Shown here in pieces: positions 38,865-47,712 of a stretch of DNA of 64,000 bases. Positions within the stretch are counted from its first letter, which is position 1, and each line of letters opens with the position of its first letter. Under the pieces are notes generated by a model. That model saw only the letters and a list, made by a program, of their open reading frames with translations, was not told where the DNA came from and searched no databases. Both the position numbers and the translations under genes were made by a program. The stretch comes from Burkholderia gladioli (lineage in GTDB: Bacteria > Pseudomonadota > Gammaproteobacteria > Burkholderiales > Burkholderiaceae), in the NCBI RefSeq assembly GCF_000959725.1, contig NZ_CP009322.1, positions 1,736,001 through 1,800,000 on the forward strand, read 5' to 3'.

Positions 38865-39890
38865 TCAGCTCGCGTCGCGCGGTTCGGCGAGCTGGAACAG
38901 GCAATCGCCGCGGCGCACCTGCGCGGGCACGCGGCGGCAGACCACCTCGCCGGCAGCCTCGAAGCAATGGACCACCGGCTCGCGCAGCGGCGTGTCGGGG
39001 AAGTGGATGCGCGCGGCCGGCTGGCCCTCGCGCACGACATCGCCCAGCTCGACCAGGGGCTCGAATACGCCGTGCTCGTAGGCATAGACGAAGTGCCGGG
39101 GCCCGCTGGTGCGCATGAAGCGCGTCACCGCCGGCGGGCCGTCCGGCACCAGCGGCCCGCGCAGCACGCCGAGGAAGCCGAGGAAGTTCAGCAGGCCCTG
39201 CCAGCCCTGGCGCAGCAGCGCCGCGTCGGTCATGCCGGCACCGCCCAGCTCGGTCAGGATCGAGATCGCGCCCTGGCGCCGTGCCGCCGACGAGGCATAA
39301 CTGGGATTCGGCGCGTTGAGGTAGGCGCGCGGCAGGCCGAAGGCGCTCAGCAGGGCCTTCACGTGCTGCTCCTCCTCGGCGTCGCGCGGCTCCAGCGCGA
39401 TCAGGTTGCCGCCGTGATAGATCAGCGAACTGCCGCCCGAATGCAGGTCGACCAGGTAATCGGCGCGCGCCAGCAAGGCATGTTCGATGTAGTCGGCGAT
39501 GATCTGGGTGGGCGTGCCGGCCGGGTCGCCGGGGAAGCTGCGGTTGAGGTTGCCGTCGTCGAGCGGCGAGGTGCGCAGCCCCGCCTCCGCCGCCGGGAAA
39601 TTCGCCATCGGCAGCACGATCACCTGCCCGCGCACCTGCTCGGCCGGCAGTTCGCGGATCAAGCGCGAACTGAGCACCTGGCCTTCGTATTCGTCGCCGT
39701 GATTGCCCGACATCACCAGCACCACCGGCCCCTCGCCATTGCGGATCGAGGCGATCGGCACCGGCAGCCAGCCATAGGCGGAGCGGTGCACCGAATGCGG
39801 CAGGCGCAGGTAGCCCGCATGCTTGCCTTCGGCATCGAGGTCGATTTCACACTGGATCGGGTTCGGTCGTCGGGGGGATACGTCGGTCAT
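38865..39890 (-). CDS. Succinylglutamate desuccinylase/aspartoacylase-family deacylase (M14)
   Basis: A zinc-dependent deacylase of 341 residues. The zinc ligands are seen in SGNHGDEYEG (H64, E67) and DYLVDLHSGGSS (H150), with NLNRSFPG for substrate carboxylate binding and a C-terminal beta domain. The closest characterised relatives I can recall are deacetylases of the DoeB type (N-acetyl-diaminobutyrate), but no ectoine genes are nearby, so the substrate is open. It stands alone on the minus strand. Confidence 0.88.
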   Translation of the reverse strand: MTDVSPRRPNPIQCEIDLDAEGKHAGYLRLPHSVHRSAYGWLPVPIASIRNGEGPVVLVMSGNHGDEYEGQVLSSRLIRELPAEQVRGQVIVLPMANFPAAEAGLRTSPLDDGNLNRSFPGDPAGTPTQIIADYIEHALLARADYLVDLHSGGSSLIYHGGNLIALEPRDAEEEQHVKALLSAFGLPRAYLNAPNPSYASSAARRQGAISILTELGGAGMTDAALLRQGWQGLLNFLGFLGVLRGPLVPDGPPAVTRFMRTSGPRHFVYAYEHGVFEPLVELGDVVREGQPAARIHFPDTPLREPVVHCFEAAGEVVCRRVPAQVRRGDCLFQLAEPRDAS

Positions 39891-40190
39891 GATCGGGTGG
39901 AGAAGCTCGGAAACGATAGTCGCAGCTTACCGGCATTCGCGCCGCTCCGGGGCGCGAGCCGCCCCCGCTCGGGACCGCGCGAGCCCGCCGGCGCGGGCAC
40001 GGCGCTTGCGGTGGCCGAGGGAAGCTTGCAGCCGGCTTCGCGCCTGCCTTGCGTATCGATGGCGAGATCGGCCTCGCGTGGTGCCCGGCTCGCGCCGGAC
40101 TCGCGCCCGCCCGCCAAGGCCGGCGACGACGCCCGACGCGGCCGCCGTCGCCCCCTCGCCCGGACGATCGACTAAACTTTTCGGGACAGA
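39891..40190. other. Intergenic region between the M14 gene and the YihY-family gene
   Basis: 300 bp between divergent starts, GC-rich except near 40170-40190. It should contain two promoters. I see no hairpin, repeat or small gene in it. Confidence 0.5.
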
Positions 40191-41141
40191 ATGCGTCGGA
40201 CCGCCAAACCATCAACAGAATGCGCGCTCGCCGCGCCCGCGCTCGACACCATGAAGCCCTTGCTCTCGCAACCACCCGAAAAGCTCGTCAAGACCAATGT
40301 CAACTGGGCGCTCGACGCGTTCCGGCGCTTCTCCGCCGACCACTGCACCACCATGGCGGCCAGCATCGCCTTCTACTCCGCCTTCTCGCTCGCGCCGATG
40401 CTGGTGATGGTGATCGCCGTGGCCGGCTGGTTCTTCGGCGCCGATGCCGCGCGCGGCGAGGTGTTCAACCAGGTCCACAGCCTGATCGGCAACGACGCCG
40501 CGGCCGGCGTGCAGACCATCGTCGAGAACGCGCACCGTCGCGACAGCAATGGCGGCGCCGCGGCGGCGATTTCCTTCGTGATGCTCGCGATCGGCGCCTC
40601 GGCCACCTTCTCCTCGCTGAACACCGCGCTCGGCATGGTCTGGCCGAGCCAGGAAAAACGCTGGTCCTCGGTGTTCGGCCTGGTGCGGGTGCGGCTGATC
40701 TCGTTCGGGCTGGTGCTCGGCGTGGCCTTCCTGCTGATCGTGTCCCTGCTGCTCGACACCGCGATCACCTTCATCGGCCGCTGGTTGTGGGGCGCCACGC
40801 CCTTCGTGCTGGTCGGCAACCTGCTGCAGTTCACCGCCGGCATCGCGATCCTCGCCTGCGCCTTCGCGGCCCTGCTGAAGTTCCTGCCCGACGCGCACGT
40901 CACGCGCCGCGACGCGCTGACCGGCGGCATCGTCTCGGCCGTGCTGTTCTCGGCCGGCAAGAAGCTGTTCGCGCTGTACCTCGCGCACGCGGGCACCGCC
41001 AGCGCATTCGGCGCGGCCGGCTCGCTGGCGGTGCTGCTGATGTGGCTGTACTTCTCGGCGGCCGTGCTGCTGCTCGGCGCGGAATTCGCCGCCGCGCGCG
41101 GCGACGCGCGACGCGCACGCACGGACGCCGCGCACGAATAG
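40191..41141 (+). CDS. YihY/BrkB-family inner-membrane protein
   Basis: A 316-residue protein with about six membrane segments. Family motifs: FSADHCTTMAASIAFYSAFSLAPML, FGADAARGEVFNQV, and GTASAFGAAGSLAVLLMWLYFSA near the end. The family was once called RNase BN, but that activity belongs to another protein; the role is unknown. The ATG at 40191 has GGGACA upstream; the ATG at 40251 would start closer to the conserved part but has no ribosome site. Confidence 0.85.
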   Translation: MRRTAKPSTECALAAPALDTMKPLLSQPPEKLVKTNVNWALDAFRRFSADHCTTMAASIAFYSAFSLAPMLVMVIAVAGWFFGADAARGEVFNQVHSLIGNDAAAGVQTIVENAHRRDSNGGAAAAISFVMLAIGASATFSSLNTALGMVWPSQEKRWSSVFGLVRVRLISFGLVLGVAFLLIVSLLLDTAITFIGRWLWGATPFVLVGNLLQFTAGIAILACAFAALLKFLPDAHVTRRDALTGGIVSAVLFSAGKKLFALYLAHAGTASAFGAAGSLAVLLMWLYFSAAVLLLGAEFAAARGDARRARTDAAHE

Positions 41142-41554
41142 GCAGAATCCCTGATTCGCCGGTGCCGCGCCCCCGCGCGGCCCGCTCCCGCCGCGTAATC
41201 GATTTCAGATCCCGCCCAAAACTGGCGCGCCGCTGACATTCCCGCCAGCCTGGCCAGCCCGCCGAGCGCAAAAGCGCACGCGCAAACGTTCAACCGCCTC
41301 GATTCCTGCATCGAAACCGCCCGATTCCTGACGGGATCCGGCATGGCCCTCATTTCCCACAACAATCACGAAGGGATGCCGGAAATTGACTCCCGCATTG
41401 GAAATAATTTCATAGGCTATTGATCTAAAAGGAATTTTTATCGTTGTGACGTTTTGGAGACACTTTATTTTTTTGGGTTTCTTGCGAGATACGCACTGCG
41501 CTATTCTCCAATCCGCAACAAATAACGAATCACTTTGCGTGGAGAACACTACCT
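41142..41554. other. AT-rich leader and promoter region of the porin
   Basis: 413 bp. The 3' half (about 41390-41540) is rich in A/T, in contrast to the genome, as is common for strongly expressed porin genes. The stretch aaaaggaatttttatcgttg and a run of seven T's at about 41468 stand out. I cannot fix the promoter boxes with confidence. No RNA gene recognised. Confidence 0.5.
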
Positions 41555-42706
41555 ATGAAAAAACTCGCTCTGTCTACCCTCTCGCTGGCTCTCCTCGGTG
41601 CCGCAGGCGCAGCGCACGCTCAATCGAGCGTCACGCTGTACGGCGTGATCGACACGGCGATCACCTACGTGCACGGCAACAACGGCACGGGTAACAACGC
41701 CTGGCAGATGAACAGCGGCAACCTGCAAGGTAGCCGTTGGGGCCTGAAGGGCGCGGAAGATCTGGGCGGTGGCCTGAAGGCGATCTTCCAATTGGAAAAC
41801 GGCTTCAACTCCAATGACGGCACGCTCGGCCAAGGCAAGCGCATGTTCGGTCGCCAAGCCTACGTCGGCCTGCAAAGCGACAAGTACGGCACGCTGACGC
41901 TGGGCCGCCAGTACGACCCGCTGGTCGACATGGTCCAGGCCGTCACGGCCGACAACTACTTCGGCAGCGTGTTCGCCACGCCGGGCGACGTCGACAACAA
42001 CGACAACAGCCTGCGCGTCAACAACGCCATCAAGTACACCTCGCCGGTGTTCGCGGGCCTGCAGTTCGAAGGCTTCTACGCACTGGGCGGTGTTGCCGGC
42101 TCGAACGGCTCGGGCCAGACCTGGTCGGCCGCACTGGCCTACAACAACGGCCCGATCGGCATTGCTGGCGGCTACTTCTACGCCTCGAACCTGTACGGCG
42201 CCGCGCGCGGCACGAACTGGGGCGGCACCTCGGACGCGATCTTCGACGGCCCGATCAACAGCGGCTACACCAACGCGAAGTCGATCGGCATCGGCCAGGT
42301 TGCCGGCCAGTACACGTTCGGCCCGTTCACGGCCGGCCTGGGCTACAGCAACGCGCAATACAAGCGTGACGCGTTCTCGTCGTTCGGCCAGACCGAGAAG
42401 TTCAACACCGGTCGCGCCTTCGCCACGTACCAGGCTACCCCGGCCCTGCTGCTCGGCCTCGGCTACTCGTACACCAAGGCGAGCGGCGACACGGACGCCA
42501 AGTATCACCAGGCTTCGCTGGGCGCGGACTACTCGCTGTCCAAGCGTACCGACGTCTACCTGGTCGGCGCGTACCAGCACGCGAGCGGCACGCAACGCCT
42601 CGCGAACGGCACGACGCAAGCCGCCCAGGCTTCGATCGGTTCGTACGGCATCGCCGGCACGAGCTCGCAGGAACTGGTCGCGCTGGGTCTGCGCCACAAG
42701 TTCTAA
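41555..42706 (+). CDS. Gram-negative porin (major general porin type)
   Basis: A 383-residue outer-membrane trimeric porin. Signal peptide MKKLALSTLSLALLGAAGAAHA, then QSSVTLYGVIDTAITYV, GSRWGLKGAEDLGGGLKAIF, FGRQAYVGL, and the C-terminal LVALGLRHKF. GGAG lies 12 bases before the ATG. Codon choice is more restricted than in neighbours (repeated aac, ggc, tac, ctg), as expected for a very abundant protein. It ends with a strong terminator. It resembles the major Burkholderia porin OpcP/Omp38. Confidence 0.95.
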   Translation: MKKLALSTLSLALLGAAGAAHAQSSVTLYGVIDTAITYVHGNNGTGNNAWQMNSGNLQGSRWGLKGAEDLGGGLKAIFQLENGFNSNDGTLGQGKRMFGRQAYVGLQSDKYGTLTLGRQYDPLVDMVQAVTADNYFGSVFATPGDVDNNDNSLRVNNAIKYTSPVFAGLQFEGFYALGGVAGSNGSGQTWSAALAYNNGPIGIAGGYFYASNLYGAARGTNWGGTSDAIFDGPINSGYTNAKSIGIGQVAGQYTFGPFTAGLGYSNAQYKRDAFSSFGQTEKFNTGRAFATYQATPALLLGLGYSYTKASGDTDAKYHQASLGADYSLSKRTDVYLVGAYQHASGTQRLANGTTQAAQASIGSYGIAGTSSQELVALGLRHKF

Positions 42707-42767
42707 GCGAAGCTGTCGCCACGGCGATCGACGGTGCCTGCGGGCGCCGTTCGATGCCGAGCGATCG

Positions 42768-42806
42768 AACCAGCCCGAGGCTTCGCGCCGACGGCTGGTT
42801 TTTTTT
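42768..42806 (+). terminator. Intrinsic terminator of the porin
   Basis: AACCAGCC pairs with GGCTGGTT, with a GC-rich inner hairpin, and is followed by eight T's in total. It lies 61 bp after the stop. Confidence 0.88.
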
Positions 42807-42940
42807 CGTCCTGCCGTTCCGGCACGGGGCTGTCTGCCCTGGCGGCGGCGAGCCCCCGGCGCCCTGTCGGATCGATCGCCGCCGGCACGCTTCGCGCGGC
42901 CCGAGCCACTTGTCCCACGACCTCCACGCCGCGCGCGGAT

Positions 42941-42976
42941 AAAAAAATCCCCGCGCGCTCTTCGCACACGGGGATC
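42941..42976 (-). terminator. Terminator of the HU-like gene
   Basis: On the minus strand ATCCCCGTGTGC and GCGCGCGGGGAT pair (with G-U pairs) around GAAGA, followed by T's (the A-run 42941-42947 on the plus strand). T's also lie on the other side, so it may work in both directions. Confidence 0.9.
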
Positions 42977-43027
42977 TTTTTGGGCTGCCTCGACGTTCCG
43001 GAACGACCCGGGCGTCCTGCAATTCCC

Positions 43028-43471
43028 TTATGCTGCTGCGTCCTTCAGCTTCTTCAGCGCACGTGCCTTGACGCGCACGCTCGCCGGCTTGGCCGGGAAC
43101 CAGCGCTCTTCGCCCGTGAACGGATCCTTGCCGAAGCGCTTCTTCTTCGCTGCCACGGCTTGGGCCGAGATCTTCAGCAGACCCGGCAGCGTGAACTCGC
43201 CCGCACCCTTCTTGTGGATCGAACCGAGGATCACGTTTTCCAGCGTCGCGAGCACGGTCTTGACCGTCTTCAGCTCGACTTCAGCGCGCTCGGCGATGTG
43301 CGTCGCCAGCGATGCCTTGGTGAAGCTGTCCTTGATCGGCGTCGGAGCGGCCGGCACCTTCGCGGCAGCCTTCTTGGCCACTACTTTCTTCGCGGGCGCT
43401 GCAGGTTTGGCAGCCACTTTCTTGGCCGGTGCGGCAGCCTTCTTGGCCACCTTTTTTGCGGAAGTCGCCAT
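43028..43471 (-). CDS. HU-family DNA-binding protein with a histone-H1-like tail
   Basis: A nucleoid protein of 147 residues in two parts: an N-terminal tail of about 45 residues made of AKK/PAKK/AAPA repeats, like eukaryotic H1 tails, and a C-terminal HU fold of about 95 residues (SFTKASLATHIAERAEVELK; GEFTLPGLLKISAQ; NPFTG-like DPFTGEERWFPAKPASVRVK). The ATG at 43471 has GGTAGGAGAAAC upstream. HU with such a tail is typical of Burkholderiales. It probably coats DNA without sequence choice. Confidence 0.93.
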   Translation of the reverse strand: MATSAKKVAKKAAAPAKKVAAKPAAPAKKVVAKKAAAKVPAAPTPIKDSFTKASLATHIAERAEVELKTVKTVLATLENVILGSIHKKGAGEFTLPGLLKISAQAVAAKKKRFGKDPFTGEERWFPAKPASVRVKARALKKLKDAAA

Positions 43472-43824
43472 GTTTCTCCTACCAGGTGTGGTCGTTGGAT
43501 TCGAAGCACACGACGTGCATGCTTCAAGGCCGGATTCTACAAGCGGCGCGACGCTTCGTGCAGCACTTTTATGCGGAATCTGCGGGTTTTCGGCAGGTTT
43601 TGTTGCTCGCCGCTGACTGGCTAGCCCGATGGCGGCCCGGTCGACTCGCGAAACCAGGGCGGCGCGGCTCGAATTATGTGCGACGCGCTGCGCCGCGCCG
43701 GACCTTCGACGATGCGAAACATCTCCGCACGCCGCGTCGAAAACCCCTTGTTTACCGGCGGCAAACGCCATTCGAGCGGCAACGCCGCCGCCAGCGCGCC
43801 AACTAAACAACGGCTCGCGCAAAC
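43472..43824. other. Intergenic region upstream of the HU-like gene
   Basis: About 350 bp between the galU terminator and the HU-like start on the same strand. It should contain the HU promoter. No repeat, RNA gene or small frame with support. Confidence 0.5.
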
Positions 43825-43851
43825 AAAAAAGCCCCGGCGCGATGCCGGGGC
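43825..43851 (-). terminator. Terminator of galU
   Basis: GCCCCGGC and GCCGGGGC pair over 8 bp around ATCGC, followed by six T's on the minus strand. It lies 46 bp after the galU stop. Confidence 0.93.
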
Positions 43852-43896
43852 GAACGGAACAACCACCACATGGACGATCGGTGAAGCGGCTTTCGC

Positions 43897-44784
<888 letters not shown>

Positions 44785-44978
44785 GGTGATGAAATCCCGG
44801 AGAAAGTGACGGCCGCACAACGCGCGGCCCGATGAAACGGCATGGCCGGTCACGCCAGGGCGTGCCGGAGCGGCCGGCGGCGCGATGCAGTGCGCCGCCC
44901 CGCTTGCGCGGCGCTAGGGGCGGGCCGCGCGGGGCCGGACCAGGCCGGCCGCGAGCGAGGCACCGCGCGCGCGGCCGA

Positions 44979-45122
44979 TCATTCGAACTCCTCCGTCAAT
45001 GCCGCGTCGCCGCGCTCGAATCCGAAGCGGCTGATCGGTTCGTTCTTCAAGGCGTCGCGATAGGCCGACAACACGACCATGACCAGCAGTACCGCGCCGC
45101 TTGCGATCCAGTTGATATCCAT
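44979..45122 (-). CDS. Small single-pass membrane protein, 47 residues
   Basis: Reads MDINWIASGAVLLVMVVLSA, then YRDALKNEPISRFGFERGDA and ends LTEEFE. One hydrophobic helix (residues about 5-20) is followed by a charged tail. GAGGGAT lies eight bases before the ATG at 45122; an ATG five codons upstream is in frame. Base composition is milder than in the flanking DNA, as in a real gene. It lies upstream of galU, on the same strand, and divergent from the acyltransferase gene. No family recognised; may be a helper of the cell-surface cluster. Confidence 0.6.
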   Translation of the reverse strand: MDINWIASGAVLLVMVVLSAYRDALKNEPISRFGFERGDAALTEEFE

Positions 45123-45362
45123 CTTGAAATCCCTCATCTGTTTCGACCCGAACCCAAACTATCAGAAAAAAATCGGCAAATAATTGGGCGGATTTCGCCA
45201 CCTGGAACGGCGCGGGCAGCGAAACGTCTTGTTGCAATTTCATGCGGTTTTTTTTCGTTCATCGTTCGATTTCTCACGCCTTAGGATCAGGGTGCGCCAA
45301 AGGGCGAACGGCCGTTCGCCCGCCGCGCATCGTTCGCTATTTCAGGCCAAGGAAACCGACGC

Positions 45363-46529
45363 ATGAATGCTCCCAGCGCGCCGACGCTCGCGCGGCCCGC
45401 CGCTCCCGACAACAAGGACGCGTTGATCGACGCCCTGCGCGGCTTCGCTGCGCTGCTGGTGGCCTATTTCCATTGCCGTCAGATCGTCTGGATCGGCATG
45501 CAGGCCTTCCATCGCGCCCACGGCCACGCGCTCGATCCGAACGCGCTGGCCGCCTACCTGACCTTTCCGTTCGCCTGGGGCTCGGCCGGCGTGCCGATCT
45601 TCTTCGTGATCAGCGGCTACTGCATCCACCGCAATATCGCGCTGAAGCTGGCGGCCGCGCCCGGCACCCGGCTCGACGTCGCCAACTTCTGGGCGCGCCG
45701 CTTCGCGCGCATCTACCCGGTGCTGCTCGCTGCGCTGCTGCTCACGCTCGCGCTGGACCTGGTGAGCCTGCAGTTCACGCCGGTCAGCCACAAGATCCGC
45801 GAGATCGGCTGGCAGGCCTTCCTGGTCAACCTGCTGTCGCTGCAGGGCATCGCCGGGCAGACCTACGGCTCGAACGGCGCGCTCTGGACGCTCTCGCTCG
45901 AGGTGCAGTTCTATGCCGTCTACCCGCTCTGGTTCGCGCTGCGCAAGCGGATCGGCATCATGCCGCTGGTGGCCGCGGTCGCCATCGTCAACCTGGCGTC
46001 GGCCTGGCTGTTCGAGCGCCACGACATCCAGGTGTTCACCTCCTACTGGCTGTCCTGGACGCTCGGCGCGCTGATCGCCGAGCTGCGCGCGGGCCGCGGC
46101 GCGAACCGCCTGCCCTCGCGCGGCTGGTACCTGGCGGGCGCGTCCGGCATCGCGCTCGGCTGCGCGGCCTTCCACTTCGGCCAGTACGGCGCGTTCCAGC
46201 TCTGGTCGCTCGGCTTCGCCTGCTACCTGTATGCCGCGATCGCGCGGCCGGCGCCGTCGAACGCGCTGGTGCGCGGCTTCGCCTGGTTCGGCGAATTCAG
46301 CTACTCGCTCTACCTGATCCATCTGCCGCTGTTCGTCTGCCTCGGCTCGCTGCTGTACCGCTCGCAACTGCAGACCGCGATCTGGCCGTCGTTCCTGTTC
46401 CTCGCCGCGGCGATCCCGCTGGCCTGGCTGTTCTACCGCGCCGTCGAGCGGCCCGCGATGCGCTGGTCGGCCAGCCTCAAGCCCGCGCCGAAGACGGCGC
46501 CCGCCACGGCGCCGGCGGCCGCGGCCTGA
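45363..46529 (+). CDS. bceS: Membrane acyltransferase, exopolysaccharide decoration (acyltransferase 3 family)
   Basis: A 388-residue protein with about ten membrane segments that moves acetyl groups across the inner membrane onto sugars. Motifs: LIDALRGFAALLVAYFHCRQ (catalytic histidine region), GVPIFFVISGYCIHRNIALK, NFWARRFARIYPVLL, and SLEVQFYAVYPLW. Its position between galU and the glycosyltransferase fits BceS of the cepacian cluster. Cepacian is heavily acetylated, which fits two such genes in the window. The symbol is by position and family only. Confidence 0.88.
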   Translation: MNAPSAPTLARPAAPDNKDALIDALRGFAALLVAYFHCRQIVWIGMQAFHRAHGHALDPNALAAYLTFPFAWGSAGVPIFFVISGYCIHRNIALKLAAAPGTRLDVANFWARRFARIYPVLLAALLLTLALDLVSLQFTPVSHKIREIGWQAFLVNLLSLQGIAGQTYGSNGALWTLSLEVQFYAVYPLWFALRKRIGIMPLVAAVAIVNLASAWLFERHDIQVFTSYWLSWTLGALIAELRAGRGANRLPSRGWYLAGASGIALGCAAFHFGQYGAFQLWSLGFACYLYAAIARPAPSNALVRGFAWFGEFSYSLYLIHLPLFVCLGSLLYRSQLQTAIWPSFLFLAAAIPLAWLFYRAVERPAMRWSASLKPAPKTAPATAPAAAA

Positions 46530-46782
46530 GCCAACGGCCGGACTCGACGATGCGCCGGCCCCACGACATCCCACGCCGGCCTGCCCAGGCCCCGCGCCCC
46601 TGCCGGGCGCGGCCGCGCGGCGATGCGCGCTCGGCACGGCAGGGCACGCCCCGGCTCGGCGCACATCGCGGGCGGCCCGTCGCCAGCCGCGATCCGTCCG
46701 GCACGCGCCGGCGCGAGTCAACCGCCCGCACCTGCCCGGCGTTGTCCCCTGGAAGGATTCCGATCCAGCGAGGAGACACCCG

Positions 46783-47646
46783 ATGCGATTGCCCATGGCG
46801 CGCTGCCTGGCCTGGCTGCTCTGTTGCGCGGCCACGGCGGCCCAGGCCCAACAACAGGCCGTGCACTTCCCGTCGCTGGACGGTCCGCCGGCGACCTCGC
46901 TGAGCGCCTACCTGTTTCCCGCGCCCGGCGAGGTCCGCCACCCGGCCATGGTGTTCCTGCACGGCTGCGGGGGCCTCTACAACCGCGCGGGACGGATCGA
47001 ATCGCGCGAGCGCGAATGGGCGCGGCGCCTGAACGACGCCGGCATCACGGTGCTGATGGTGGACAGCCTGGGTTCGCGCGATCACGGCGAGATGTGCGCG
47101 CCGGCGCATTTCGTGGCCGCGATCTACCGCGCGCGGGCCTATGACGCCTACGCGGCGCTGCGCTACCTGCAGGCGCTGCCCGAGGTGCGCGCCGACCGGG
47201 TCGGCGTGATGGGCTGGTCGCAAGGCGGCGGCACCCTGCTCAACACGATCCGCGCCACCAGCCCGGCGCGGCCCGCGAGCCTGCCCGACGGCGATTTCCG
47301 CGCGGCCGTGGCCTTCTATCCGGCCAGTTGCAACATGAAGCGGCAAGGCGGCAGCTGGGCCAGCCCGGTGCCGCTGCTGGCGCTGATCGGCGCGCGGGAC
47401 GTGTGGACCCCGCTGGCGCCCTGCCAGGCGCTGATGAATTCGCTCGCCGAGGGCACCGAGGTCAGCCTGCAGGCCTACCCGAACGCCTATCACGACTTCG
47501 ACTGGCCGGACATGCCGGTGCACGAGGTGCCGGCCTTCCGCACCCGCGACGGCGTGGTGCCGATCGAGGGCACCGACCCGGAAGCGCGCGCCGACGCGCA
47601 GCAGCGCGTGATGGCCTTCCTGACGGCGCGCCTGCTGGCACCCTGA
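46783..47646 (+). CDS. Exported dienelactone-hydrolase-like alpha/beta hydrolase
   Basis: A 287-residue protein with a cleavable signal (MARCLAWLLCCAATAAQA) and an alpha/beta-hydrolase fold: HGCGGLYNRAGR oxyanion region, nucleophile GWSQGGG, and acid and base in LIGARDVWTP and AYHDFDWP. It sits inside the exopolysaccharide region on the plus strand, convergent with the glycosyltransferase. A role on acyl groups of the polysaccharide is possible but not shown. Confidence 0.8.
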   Translation: MRLPMARCLAWLLCCAATAAQAQQQAVHFPSLDGPPATSLSAYLFPAPGEVRHPAMVFLHGCGGLYNRAGRIESREREWARRLNDAGITVLMVDSLGSRDHGEMCAPAHFVAAIYRARAYDAYAALRYLQALPEVRADRVGVMGWSQGGGTLLNTIRATSPARPASLPDGDFRAAVAFYPASCNMKRQGGSWASPVPLLALIGARDVWTPLAPCQALMNSLAEGTEVSLQAYPNAYHDFDWPDMPVHEVPAFRTRDGVVPIEGTDPEARADAQQRVMAFLTARLLAP

Positions 47647-47712
47647 AGCCCTGAACCCGGCGGGCCGGCGCCGGGCAGGCGGGCACGCCAGCGTCAGGCT
47701 CGCGCGCCGGGC

